From assembly GCA_029379385.1 (NCBI GenBank), contig CM055618.1, positions 1,498,134 through 1,562,133 on the forward strand: DNA of 64,000 nucleotides, written 5' to 3'. The position numbers were made by a program, and so were the translations under genes. This document shows positions 1 through 12,389 of the stretch, piece by piece (positions within the stretch are counted from its first letter, which is position 1; each line of letters starts with the position of its first letter). The DNA comes from Quillaja saponaria (lineage: Eukaryota; Streptophyta; Magnoliopsida; Fabales; Quillajaceae). The notes below the pieces were generated by a model, which saw only the letters and a list, made by a program, of their open reading frames with translations, did not search any database and was not told the origin of the DNA.

Positions 1-2098
1 GATTCCAATGCTTATAGAATTCTCATACATGAGAAATAAATTGTAAAACTTTCAAGTCTAGTTTTCAAGATGTTAGAAACATTTAATCTTCAGCACTGTA
101 CTCCTAATTCATCTTATAAGACTTTCTAATATCAATTACTTCAAAACAGGTATATTCATGACTCGAAAATCAAAGCCATAACTTCCAATACCTCTAAAAT
201 ACACATAGCATGGAATTAAAACCTGTACAATTCTAGATTTATCCTTTAATATGTTAGGAATAACTTTTATTAGAGGTCCTAGGCTAATTCCAACTACAAT
301 CCCCGACGAGGTCATCTTAACTGATAGAGCTTACCTGAAATCTTATGCTAACCAAACTACAGTCCAGCAGCTCTACCGATAAATATACTTGGAACCAATT
401 TACAAAACTTTCTAGATATTATCTCAAGACCCTAAGCCATATTTTCTCTTTAGAACTCTTAATTTAATTCAATCCTGAAAATACCCGAAATACATTATTT
501 CTATGACCTATGAAATCTGGTCTTGCATCCCTCTCATTTTCTAACATTTTACCCACAACTAATCCTGTTTGTTCATACCCTTTACTCACTCTCATCAAAT
601 CCTCAATTTACCACATTAACCACCCATCTTTGTTCTTGTTTATAAACTTTTTATTCAAATTCTAATAACAACTAACCACCAAGAATTTAGTCTACCAAGA
701 TTTACTCATGAAATTATAACTAGTTTCTTGTAAATATTTTATCAAACAACTTGAAAGGCATGATTTCCTTCTATTAATGTGTGTGTACATGTATATACGC
801 TACACCAAGAATTCCAATACCCCATCTTATCCATATTCCAAGTATTATTTTCAAATTAATTAATTACCTGAAGTTCGTTACATACTTGAGTTATCCACTC
901 CCCACACAAACACAAGCACTTTCCACATAAAATCTTAAATCCCTTATTTCTTATATTCCTTGTTCAAGATTCTTACTTCAATTTTATATAACCTCTCATC
1001 CATTATATTAACCCACAAGAATACTATCAATTTAAGGCAATTAAACTAACAAAAAAACTAAGAAGTCAACCCATCTTTTACCAAGTTTTACTCGACTCAT
1101 TACAACTACAAACATCTTGAGCTAATAAACAAAGAGAGAAAAGAACTAAACTATGAGAAAACAAGGTAGTTACTTGTAATTTGAGGTAATGAGGAACTAC
1201 CCAGCAACAACTTGGCCTACAAAATATGTGGCTGCCGTGGAAGGTACTCTTGCTACCTACGGCTGGAAGAGCTGCTCCCTTCAGGGACGGTTGCCACTCC
1301 CTCTGCAAGTTCAGTTGCAGACTCCCAATGGTTGGAAGCTACTGTCTCACGGCTGAACTTACAAGCTGACCGTTGGCAAAGTTGAAGCTCACGACAAGCT
1401 TCCACTTAGTTAGAAGGAAGAGAGACAGACCACCACTGCTTGGCAGGAGGCTGGACGAAACAGAAGGAAAAGAAAGGAGAAAACTGTTGAAAAAGGAAAG
1501 GATTTAGCTTGGCTGTAAAGGTGTACTCCATGGCCCGAGCAAAAGAAACAAGAACAGGGCATGTCTCGGTGAGCAGAGAAAAACAAGAAGAAAAGAAAAG
1601 GCGGTGGAAGTTTTACAGCAAGGAAATGAAATTTAAAGTCTAAGAAAAGACAAAATATTAAAAAGTAAAGTTAACATCAACTTTTTAAATGAGTGGTGTA
1701 GAATAGACCTTATTTTATATATATATATATATTATAATTGTTTCTAATTTGTTTATATTCACACACTTATTTTACTTTCCATAAAATTTACACAATTAAA
1801 TTTTAAGTCTCATACTAATCAATGATTTAATGAAAATTAATTTTCTATTTACATATGTATATATATAGATGTTTATTTATTTTCATTCTACTTTATGAAA
1901 ATTAATTCACTTAGTCACATAAGTTGCGTATAAACTTTTTAAAGTATACAAGAATATTACAAAGTGTATATTAGAAATATCGGGTTATATCAAATTCAAT
2001 TATATTATTATTTATTTAATTTGTTTATATTATAACAAAAATTTACACATTATATTTAAAACTCGACTTTACAATATAGGATTATGAGGGTTATAACA
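1..2098 (-). repeat. Gypsy G1 LTR, 5' portion, inverted
   Basis: The minus strand begins TGTTATAACCCTCATAA at 2098 and can be followed leftwards to the window edge. The first ~110 bases matches the plus strand of 3962-4090. Bases 1630-1710 reverse-complemented match the start regions of the LTRs at 4300-4480 and 13830-13900. Bases 1-115 match 27198-27307, a minus-strand copy of the same LTR. It therefore covers roughly the first 2.1 kb of a ~3.5-kb LTR. It holds an (AT)n run near 1717-1737 and a GC-richer stretch at 1200-1600. No coding sequence is seen; the 76-codon frame at 1078-1308 resembles nothing known. Confidence 0.75.
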
Positions 2099-3553
2099 AA
2101 TATTTGGAGAAGTTTCTAAATAAGATGGATAGTTAACTTCCTAAAGATAATGTTTGCACTTAGTTTTATTGAAATTGGTTAAGTATATAAGTTGAAATTA
2201 AACATATATCGAAAGTGGTTATGAAAATGTTTAAAGGGTTAACTTTAAATAAATGCATGAAACTTAGTATTTATAGATTTTTATAATTAAAAGATTATAA
2301 CCTATGAATGGATAAACTAAGTAATAATGAGAAAATTTAATTGCAGCTTCGGAACTTATGGTTGAGCCAATGAAGTGTGTGAACACAAGAGGAAATAACG
2401 AATAAAATTGGTAAACGATGAGTGGATTATGTGCTATTTGGTTACTAGATCTATGTGTTTAATTGTTTATGTGTATTTGAATAAATGTGTTTATATAAAG
2501 GTAAATAAGAAGTGTAGTGTTTTAATTATTTGAATTGTGTTTGACTTGTGATTTGTTTATGTTTGATAAGAGCCAATAAAAGTGTTTTTCTTTCCGAAAT
2601 GATTTTTACTTTCGAAATAGAATCTTGGTGTACCTAAGATTTTATTGATTTTATTATTTGATATGTGATTAAAAATATTCAAGTACCTTAGCCCCCGTGG
2701 GTGGATTTGGGATGAGGTATGAAGATTTTAGTGATTCTATATTTCAGTTATTCCATATATAAATTTATTTTGTATGTTGGCGCAAAACTGCCTTGTGGGA
2801 GATATTGATGTGTAGGGTTGAGTTATTCTATTAGCCATTTGTGTGCTTTGATTGTTTTGATTGATTTGATTGTATAGAGTACTACTTGAACTATGCTTGT
2901 TTAATTTATGGTTTTCATAATTGCATATGTGTAACACAAAATTTATCTTATGTTAATATTAGTTGACCTATATGTTATATATATGTGTAGAGTAATGCTA
3001 GTACCATTGGATACGTTTTTTCCACTCACTGAGTCTGTAGAACTCACCACTCTCCTGTTGATATTTCTTTTAGTAACAAGATCTCAAAGGACGTGAGTCA
3101 CTGATACTAGGCTTCCTGAGTGTTTGGCGGCAAGTTATATTCGAGATCATTTGCTTGAAGTCAAAGGATGGAAGTTTGCAGTTATAATAGGGCTCTAAGT
3201 TGTCGTGTTTTGTCTTGTGTTGTAGTCTAATTGTTATTATTTATGGTATGGTTGGAGCAGAGCTCCCTTGTGTATACTGTGATTATTGTGATATTGTTGT
3301 ATGTAACTAGGGTTATATGTTTATATTTTCAGCCTTTTCCACATTGCAAGGAACCTTTACAAAAAAAATTAGTAAATTGTTATGTATTTCCGTAAATAAA
3401 CATTTTGTAGTTAACTTGTATTTTTCAAAATGTTACTTTTATTCTTTGGATTAATCAAGAGTCATATTTGTTTCTTTGTTTTGAAGTCAAGGGTTATAAA
3501 GGTTTGGTTACCTATTTTTCCGGCTAGTCATGCCTCCACGGGGGGTGCTGATG
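2099..3553 (+). repeat. Gypsy G1 LTR, 3' portion
   Basis: This is plus-oriented and aligns with 5860-7473 and with the reverse complement of 25728-27130. Shared stretches include the 'cactcactgagt...actcacc' block (3025-3050 against 6980-7010) and the terminal 'ggctagtcatgcctccac' block (3520-3540 against 7440-7460). The canonical end (GGGGTGTGACA) is degenerate here (ggggtgctgatgca). It directly abuts the inverted 5' portion ending at 2098, so the two together look like one LTR whose first half is inverted. No coding content. Confidence 0.7.
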
Positions 3554-3579
3554 CAAGTAGGCCGAATTAATCTCATAGA

Positions 3580-3961
3580 TCTATACTATATATAAAAGTG
3601 GCATAAGGGAAAAATCTTTTGATTTTCTTAAATACCTCATGAGATTTTATAATTACATAGTTATCTTTGTTTGTTATTTTGTTATAAATAAACTATTATT
3701 TTTCCCCTTTTTTTTTTCTTCTAATTTTCTCTATTTTAATATCAATAGGATTATATTGTTTTAGGACTATTAATTTCTTTTTTATTAATTCTTTTTAATC
3801 TTAATAAATTTATAATTTAAGATCAATAGTAATTAAGATTAACTTTCGTAATTTTTGTTATTTAAAAAGTTCTTAATAATCATAATTTTTTATGTACTTC
3901 TCAAATTTATGAATTAAAATTTTTTTAAAAAATTACTTTGAACTTGAAGAAATAATAAGTT
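3580..3961 (+). mobile_element. AT-rich Helitron-like 5' end
   Basis: It begins TCTATACTATATATAAAAGT after an A, the kind of 5' terminus seen in many plant non-autonomous Helitrons (5'-TC, inserted between A and T). The following AT-rich sequence recurs degenerately at 7530-7640 and from about 7806 on. It is interrupted at 3961/7474 by a solo LTR. No 3' hairpin plus CTRR end could be assigned by eye, so the class is an inference. Confidence 0.4.
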
Positions 3962-6900
3962 TGTTATAACCCTCATAACCTGATAATATAAAAAATCGAG
4001 TTTTAGACAATGTGCAAAGTGATGTTATAAAAATAAACAAATTAAATAAGTAACAATGTAATTAAACATGTTATAATCAACATTAAAATATGCATTTGAA
4101 TATTTGGACATAACTCAAAAAAAATTATGAAATAAATAATAATAATAAATAAATGTAAGTATTTGAAGTAAATAAATTATAAACTATAACTGACCGTTGT
4201 AACCCGATTTATTTAACATACATTTTAAAAATATTTGTATGTGACATATATATATATATATATATAGGTATAAAACTAAAGGTACTTATACACCATGTAT
4301 CAATTTGACTTAACTTTAATTCTAAAATTTTGTCCTATGTGAAATTGTAAATGTAAGTAAAAGAAAATTTAACTGGAATGATTATATAGATATAAATATG
4401 TATATAATTGAAAATGAAGATGTCCCACAAATCTTGACTTTTGATTTTTTTTTATTTTTTTTATGTTTCTTTCCTTTTCTTTGTCTTATCCTTGTTGGTG
4501 AACGAATTGCTTCTCTTTTAGAAGCCCTACTGCCTTTGGTTTATTTATTTCTTTCTTTCCTTGCTTTTGCTTGTTTCAAGAAATTTATGGCTCTTTCCTT
4601 CACTTCAATCAAGCACCATAACTCTGTCGTTTAGGTAGTCATCTCTTATATGTTTCAACCAATAGTTCTTACTCCTGTTTTGTACATTTCATTGTCTTTT
4701 CCTTCGACTGGCCTGAGTACCTTCAAGCGTCACCAACAACAAGGAAGTCAGCTACTCTGTTTTGGGCGTGTAGTAGTCACTTTGGCGTAGTCAAGAACGT
4801 GCATTTGTCCAGCCATGGCTAGCAAGGGTTCTTTCCTTTAAGCAGTGAATTAGTCATTCTTTTCAACTACTATCAATTACAGCCATCATCTCCTCTGGTT
4901 GCTATCCTCTAATCTTGGTCTTTTCAAGTCCCTTTTTCAACTAAGTGAGTTGTGTTTCTTAGAATTAGAGTTATTTCCTTTTTGTATTAATTAAGAATTG
5001 GAGTTTAAAGTAGTTATGAGAATGAATTAGAATTTGAAAATAAAGGAATTAAGTGATTAAAGAAAAAGGGACGTATGGGAAAAAGAATTTAGTTAAGCTT
5101 TTGGTGGATTGTAAATAGATAATAACCTTGAAGGTAGCAATTAAAACATGCGCAATGTTGAACCAGGAGATATGTATTAGTTTCTTGGGATATATATATA
5201 TATAAGAACTAGTACCTATGAATTATATTAAATTATGCATATCAGGTGTTCGACAAAATGCTTAAAAGGAATCAAACGGTAATATATGCATAAAGATTGA
5301 TATATATGGGTTTCTTAGTAATATAAATATTTAGGATGTTAATATATGGTTCGAAATGGATGGGGATAAAATGAATAAAGGAAGGTTTAAAGATATGAAC
5401 TAAGAGTTGGCATTTGATGACATTAGAAGGTTTAGTCTAAGCTTTTGATGGAAAATATAATAACTAGTTTCTTTGAATAAAAGTTCATAAACTAGAGCTA
5501 AGAGTGGTTGGTTGATGTATTAATGAATGAATGCGAGTAATGGATGTGATCAAAGAAGGGTTAGTTGGGAAATCAAGTGTTGGAAAATGTGAGTTAAGTG
5601 GTTTTGAAAGGGGTGCAGTGGACAGATTTCATGAGTAATATAAATTCAGCATTTCGAGTGTCTTCGGGATTGAATTAAATTAAGAGTTAAAAGTTAAAAT
5701 ATAACTTAAGGTCTTGAAATATTATCTGCAAAATTTCGTAGCTTGGTTCCAAGTATGTTGTGAGTTAGTGCTGTTAGACTCTAGCTAGTTCATACAAGAT
5801 TTTTAGTGCCTTGTTTTCAATTCATGTAAGGAATTGAGTGGGCTCAAAACTGATTTTAGGAAAAGTCTCTAAATAAGAAAGGTATATATACTTGTCTAGT
5901 TAACAAACCCAATAAACAGAATCGAATTTTCTTTTTCTTAGAGAAAGTTATGTTCAATTAACTAAAGTAAGGTCAGAGTTGTCAAAATCCTGCGTTTTAC
6001 AAAATTTGACACAACTTCAAAGAATAAATTGTATTGATGTACAAATCTAAAAATTTCAAATAATATACTATTATAAAACTACATGTGTCTAAGTATTTTA
6101 TAAATTTTATGAAACTGGATTCAGAATTTCCTCGAGAAAGATATGACTATTAAAGTGGACACTGTCCAAACCCTAAGTTTGGACAGCTTCAACATCTCCA
6201 ACTCACTAAGTGCTTTCTATCTTTTCTAATGGTTCGTGCTAGCCCTATGTATTGTTAAGACATTTAAAATGTCTCTTCATTACTAACCCTATCACATGAA
6301 GTCTAATTCATATTAATTTACATGTAATAGTTTAATGGAAAACTTTCATAAAGAAACCTATACAAGTTGAGATATAAGCTTAGTAACTAAAAGATTATAA
6401 CAATAATGTTTATGAACTAAATATTATTTGGGAATATGAATTTCAATTCTGGATTCTAATATGAACCTGATAAGACGAGTGGATGCACGTGTGAGTAACA
6501 AATGGAATCGGTTACGGGTGAGTGGTTAATTGTTGCCTTTAGGGGCTAGATCATTATGTGCAATTGTGTGTTTTTAAATAAGTGTGCTAGTGTAATGTTT
6601 AGTGAGTTATTGGAATCATGCTTGTTTGAAATTGTCTATGGTTGATAAGGGCCAACACATGGAAGTTTTTCTGAGAAATGATTTTTATCTTGAAATTGAG
6701 ATCCAGATGCACCTAGGATGTTCTGATTTAAAATCATAAGAAATTCTGATTCTAATAAATATTTTTTTAAATTGAGTGCTCAGCCTTGATGGGATGGATT
6801 GTGCATGGAGATAAATTTGTTGTGCGGGCTCATAAATGCCCAGTAGGGGGTGATAATGTTATGCAGGTACCATGTGGGTACGTGTGATGTGAAATGTTAT

Positions 6901-7473
6901 ATGAATAATATCACATGATGTTACTATTTATATGTTACACACTTGTGTGGTGAGATGCTGATACCATGTGGGTACAATTTTCCACTCAGGGAGTTCATAG
7001 GACTCACCCATCTCTTGTGGATTTTTTTTTAATGACAACATGGCATCGCCAAGGTTATGACTTGCCGAATGAATACGACACGGTATTTCCAAGATCTCAG
7101 GCTTACAGTCAAGGATGGAAGTTTGCAATCACATTAGAACTGTGAGGTTTCTAATTTTGGTTTGATTTAAAAGTCTAGTTATTTGTCTTGATTAGGATGT
7201 GGACAGAGCGACACTCCTTGTTGTCTCTGTGTTTGTGTTGTGGGTGAAACCATGAACATAGGTGGTTGTATTTTAAGGCATGTTCCTTATAGCAAGAAAT
7301 CTTTGCTAAAATTTTCAGTAAGTTGTGATTTATTTCAATTAACAAATTTTTAATGTTAAATTTTGTGTTTATAAATTCTTGGTGATTATTCTTTAAATAG
7401 GTCATGGGTCAGGGATTACGATGGATTAATTACTTAATCCTCTGGCCAGTCATGCCTCCATAAGGGGTGTGAC
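3962..7473 (+). mobile_element. Solo LTR of gypsy family G1 (3.5 kb)
   Basis: It starts TGTTATAACCCTCATAACC and ends GGGGTGTGACA, the two ends also seen at 2098 (minus) and 25728 (minus). The flanks are AAGTT (3957-3961) and AAGTG (7474-7478), an imperfect 5-bp target duplication. No primer-binding site follows the right end and no internal region is attached, so it reads as a solo LTR left by recombination between two LTRs. It contains an (AT)n run at 4246-4266 and a T-rich tract at 4440-4600 that yields a spurious hydrophobic frame (4398-4634). Confidence 0.7.
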
Positions 7474-8789
7474 AAAGTGTGTTTCCATATTTTAATCTTA
7501 TTATTTTAACTTTTAATAATTCATAATTTTTTAAATATTTTTTTTTAATAATTATTTGTAGTAGTTAAGATTCAATTTTACCATTTTTTGGTTTAATAAG
7601 TTTCTAATAATTATAACATTTTTTAGTTATTCTCAAATTTATGATTTTTTTTTTTTTTTAAATACTATGGACTAAAAAAATATATTAAGAGTCCAGTTTC
7701 CATGATTATAAATATTATTTTTTTAATTTTTAATTCATTTCCCCTCTTAAGAATTTTTAATATATATATCTAAATTTATGAATTTAATTTTTTGAAAAAT
7801 TCATCTATTCCTTTATCATAGAAAAGTGATTTAGTAGAAGAAATTTTATTTTCGTAAATACTTTTATGAGTTTTAGTATGACATAAATACTTTTTAGTTC
7901 TGATTTTGTTTCAAATAGACTATTTAATTTATTTTATTATTTATTTTTTAACTCTTCTTTATTTTAATATTAATAAGATTGTGATTGTTTTATGACTATT
8001 ATTTTTTTTACTAGTTTTTTTAATATAAATAAATCTGTCAATAACTATATATCAATAATCATTACGATTGAATTTCTTAATTTTTATTTAATAAGTTACA
8101 AGCAATTATAATATAAATTATTTTTTAAAAGAATGCTATCAATTAAAATAAATATTAAGAATATAATTTTTCTGATTAAAATGTTATTGTGTTAATTTTT
8201 CTTCTATCTTTAAAATTTTAAATATATATATATATTATACATATATTATGAATTAAATTTTTTTAATGGATTTATCTATTTGTTTAATATCAAGTATTCT
8301 TTTTTATCAACTATAATTTCTTGATATGTACATATGAACATATATCGATATATCATAAAAACGATTTATGCGCAATGCATATGTCACAGAAAAACTATTA
8401 ATATGTTTGTCCACAAGTTGCTATGAATAACATGTACTAATGGAGACACTCTTGTCTTCCCCTATTTTTGCATTACAAGTCATTGTCTTCTATAGCCTTT
8501 ACATATGTACTAATTTTCTACATGTGTGTGATTGATGCATAATCATCTACTAATATCATGAAATTTTGCGTTGACTTTTCTAGAGAAATCATTGTCATTT
8601 TTTGATAATAAAAAGCCATAAAAGATACATATAGGCTTGAGACAATGTTCTTGAGGCAATGACAGGCAAACGAGACTGAATTGATGTCATTGACAGAAAC
8701 TAGGCCATTTGGACATAATTGATAGCTTCGCCCTAATTAATGGATCTGACCAAAATGATGGCTTATGCTAAATATTAGCCATTGGTCAC
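7474..8789. repeat. AT-rich repeat, continuation of the Helitron-like sequence
   Basis: Very AT-rich, with long T and A runs. Bases 7530-7640 and 7806-8090 are both degenerate copies of 3590-3900, so the unit seems present two to three times in tandem. From about 8370 to 8789 the sequence is more mixed and nothing was recognised. No coding potential. Confidence 0.45.
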
Positions 8790-8891
8790 TCTTATTTATT
8801 TTCTTGTAGTTAGGGTTACGGAGGTTTTGTTTATCCATTTATCTGGCCAATTATACCTTCATATGAGTGTTTGACAAGTTAGTATCAGAAC
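8790..8891 (+). repeat. LTR tail and primer-binding site of gypsy element 1
   Basis: Bases 8838-8876 (tctggccaattataccttc ... tttgaca) are a degenerate copy of the G1 LTR 3' end seen at 7440-7473. They are followed by TTAGTATCAGAAC (8879-8891), close to the initiator-methionine tRNA primer-binding site TGGTATCAGAGC. This marks the start of the internal region of gypsy element 1. Only about 85 bases of its 5' LTR can be recognised next to the PBS. Confidence 0.6.
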
Positions 8892-9082
8892 TTAGGTTTA
8901 GAGATCCATGACTACAAATACAGGATGTTATTACTTCATTTGCACATGTTACCCAGGGACATATGTATAGTTAGTGATATGTTCTTCTTCATCTTAAAAC
9001 TTGATGTTGTGATTTTCTTAACATATTATCCTTCGCTTTATATTATAAATGTATATTGAACTCATTTGTATTTGTTTTAGAT

Positions 9083-10240
9083 ATGATACGATGTAGCAGC
9101 TGTGTTGTTGGCCAAGGGAGGCAGCAGGACACTGGCTCCAACCAGGGATCTACTAGCCCCCAGGCACCAATAGTCAAAGTTAGAGGATGACTGGGACATG
9201 GTAGAAGCAGAGGTAGAGCTGCCGAACTAGTTCAGGCAGCTGCCCCTGGCCCTGGTCCTGACCTAAAGCTATTGGTATAGGGATTAGACTGTATTCAAAG
9301 GACCATAGATGACATAGTTTAGATTTTGGTCCAAAAACATCAAGCCCAGCCACAACCTCTAGTAGCTCTTCCTATTCATCCTCAGCAAGAGGCAAATCCT
9401 CCCATTCAAGTTCAGTAGGATCAAGGAGCGTTTGTGATGTTGCATGATTTTCGAAAGATGCAGCCTAATGAGATTTTCAAGTGTAGACCTTACACAAGAT
9501 CCTTATACTTTCTTGTGTGTAGCTTTGGGATATGATCTCATTCATTCTATTAAGTTAGTTAGCTATCAGCTACATGATGTAGCTTATGAGTGGTATAAGA
9601 TGTTCATGTAGTGGCAGACATAGCTTACCCCACTGATGTGGCTAGAGTTTAGCAGAATATTCATGGACTATTTCTTACTTGAGAGTATGCAAGATAAGCA
9701 TGCTCGGGATTTTGAGCGGTTAGTTCAGATAGAGGGCATGACAGTGGTAGAGTATAAGACCTGGTTTACTAGATTGTCTCATTTTGCTCCTTATATAGTG
9801 GCTACTTGAGTATATGAGAGTAAAGAGGTTTGTTAATGTCTTAAGAAATTCTTTATTGAGATCAGTGTTTATGACAGATACTACTACCTATACTCAGGCT
9901 GTTGATGCTGCATATCGATTAGAGACTCGGATCTTAGGGAGATAGTCAGGTCTTAAGAGTCATAAGAAGGCGAGCTAGGAGGGTCCTTCTAATTCTAGAG
10001 CTGGTAGTTCTCATAGACCTGGAGGTGAATCTACCTCTAGGCATGGTTCTTTCCAGGGAGGTTTACAGGCAGGTAGAGGCCAGATAAGATAGGGTTTTGT
10101 AAGTCAGTCATAAGGGTGTCATCTAGTAGGCCTCGATCATTTGAGGTGCCGGTATGCTTTACATGTGATTTAAGACATATAGGACAGTGTAGACGGGAGA
10201 TTGGTGCTTGCTTTAAATATGGGTTATAGATCACTGTATC
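9083..10240 (+). pseudogene. gag of gypsy element 1 (broken)
   Basis: This would encode the capsid and nucleocapsid protein. An ATG at 9083 opens a short frame, but stops and frame changes follow within 40 codons, and the capsid region can only be followed piecemeal. Near 10147-10215 a zinc-knuckle region is visible: an intact CX2CX3HX4C knuckle (C-F-T-C...H...C) and, 8 residues on, the start of a second one in which the second Cys is replaced (C-F-K-Y) and the rest is lost to a stop. There is no full-length product. The start is chosen because it is the first ATG after the PBS with gag-like Gln/Pro/Gly-rich residues. Confidence 0.65.
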
Positions 10241-10439
10241 AGGGATTATTCTTTGATGAAGGGGTATTCTACTCTAGCTGGGACGTCTTCTTTAGCTTAG
10301 GATAGACCTCCATTGCCTGCGACAATGCTAGATCTCAAGAAGGTCGTGGTACCTTTTCTAGAGATTCATCATCAGCGAGCAGGGTTCAGGCCTGTGTCTA
10401 TGCTCTAACGAAGCAAGATATATAAGTTTCTTATACTGT

Positions 10440-10930
10440 GTTATTAGATAGATGATCTATTTATTCAGTTGGTGCTAAAGTATTGATTGATCCTAAAGCT
10501 ACTTATTCTTTTATATCTGTGTATTTTGTTTCCTGTGTGAACGGGACCTCTGAGCCTCTTAAGATTCTTTTAGCAGTTTTGACTACATTGGGGGAGATTA
10601 TTTTTCCAGACCCGTATATTCCTTCTTGTGAGGTCATTGTAGTTAATAATGTATGTTTTGCTGACTTGATTATACTGGACATGTTGGAGTAAGATATGAT
10701 TCTAGGCATGGATTAGTTGTCTAACTATTATGCTGTGGTAGATTGTGGTGATAAGAATGTTAGGTTCAGTATTCCTGAGAAGCCAATTTTTATTTTTCAA
10801 AAGGATTGAAGTGAAGTTCCTTGTAATTTGATTTTAGCTATTCAAGCCACATAGCATATCAAGAAGAAACATTAGGCTTATTTAGCTTTTGTCAAGGATA
10901 CCCAGTTGGATTGTCCTCCTTTAGAGTAGA
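10440..10930 (+). pseudogene. Aspartic protease of gypsy element 1 (inactive)
   Basis: Retropepsin-like domain that would mature the polyprotein. The flap-side motif I-L-G-M-D is visible at about 10700, but the following Trp codon is TAG. The active-site D-S/T-G-A-T-H-S-F motif reads D-P-K-A-T-Y-S-F near 10492-10515, so the catalytic D-T/S-G triad is lost. The longest open piece is 69 codons (10483-10692). It lies between gag and RT as expected. Confidence 0.65.
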
Positions 10931-10934
10931 TTTT

Positions 10935-12240
10935 GGTAGTAAAGAAGTTCCCTGACATATTTCTTGAAGAGCTTCTTGGACATCCTTTTGATCGGGAAAT
11001 AGAGTTTGGTATTAAGTTGTTACCTGCTACTAAACTGATTTCTATTCGTCCTTATCGTATGATTTGCTAGATAAGAGATTCATTCATCCCAGTATATCAT
11101 CTCCTTGGGGTGCTCTTATCTTGTTTGTTAAGAAGAAGGATGGTTTGTTTAGACTGTGCATTGATTACCAGTAGTTGAATAAAGTCACAATTAAAAACAA
11201 GTATCCTCTCACCAAGATTTGTGATTTATTTGACCAATTGCAGGGAACTTAATACTTTTCTAAGATTGACCTTTGATCGGGGTGTCATCAACTCTGAATT
11301 AAGAAGGAACACATTTTGAAGACTGCTTTTCTTATTCGGTATGAACATTATGAATTCTTAGTTATGTCCTTTGGGCTCACTAATACTAGCGTTCATGGAT
11401 TTGATGAACAGGGTATTTAAACCTTTCTTGGACCATTTTGTCATTGTTTTCGTCAATGATATTTTGGTATATTCTTGAAGTGAGGAGGAGCATGAGTAGC
11501 ATCTTCGCATTATATTATAAACACTTAGGAAAAACAAGTTTTATGCTAAATTCTAAGTGTGAAATTTGGTTGAAGGAGGTAACTTTCCTCGGACACGTGA
11601 TTTCTAAGGAAGGGATTCAAGTTGATCCTAAGAAAGTGGAAATGGTTCCAAATTGGCTTCGCCTAACAAATGTTTTTGAAATTCAAAGTTTCCTAGGTTT
11701 TGCCAGATATTACAGGAGATTTGTTGAGAATTTCTCTTGTATTGCCGCTTTTTTAACTAGGTTTACTCAAAAGAGAGTTGGATTCGTTTAGTTCGAGGCT
11801 TACGAAGAGAGCTTTCAAAAGTTAAAGACTTCCTTAACCTTAGCTTCTATTCTTACACTTCCATAAGGTACAGTTAAGTTTACGATGTTTTGTGATTTGT
11901 CTTATATTGGATTTGGTTGTGTTTTGATGCAAGATGGTAAGGTGGTGGCATAAACTTCAAGATAGTTAAAGAAGCATGAGATAAACTACCCTACCCATGA
12001 TCTTGAAATGGTGGTAGTGATCTTTGTATTTAAGATCTGGAGGCATTACTTGTATGGTGAGACTTTTGAGATTTTTAGGGATCATAAAAATCTTATATAC
12101 ATATTTAATTAGAAGAAATTGAATTTAAAGCAGCATAGATGGATTGATTATTAGAGGACTGTGATTGCTCGATTTTTTATCATTCAAGTAAAACAAATAT
12201 GGTTGTGGATTTTCTGAGTAGGAAGTCAATAGGTAGTTTA
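10935..12240 (+). pseudogene. Reverse transcriptase and RNase H of gypsy element 1 (broken)
   Basis: RT would copy the RNA and RNase H would remove it. Visible in order: F-V-K-K-K-D-G at 11126, the L-N-K-V-T-I-K-N-K-Y-P block at 11175, F-S-K-I-D-L at 11255, F-G-L-T-N at 11370, the active-site block F-V-N-D-I-L at 11449-11466, and F-L-G-H-V-I-S at 11587. The first Asp of the catalytic VDD pair is Asn (codon AAT, 11455-11457), which should abolish activity. The connection and RNase H follow from 11640 to about 12240 with several TAG/TAA stops. The best open piece is 117 codons (11438-11791), covering the thumb and connection. Confidence 0.8.
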
Positions 12241-12389
12241 TCTCATTTGACTGTTATTCACAATAGAATGGTGAAAGACTTACAGAGGTGTATGGCTGAT
12301 GAGATTAGATTTGAAGTGTCTCCTCGTGAGATATTATTAGCTCACATTCAAGTGAAATCCAGTTTAGTTGAGGTGGCGAAGGAGTACTA

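Noticed and set aside
4398..4634. Phe/Leu-rich 78-codon frame
   Set aside because: It is a T-rich tract inside the G1 LTR, degenerate in the related LTR at 13840-14000.
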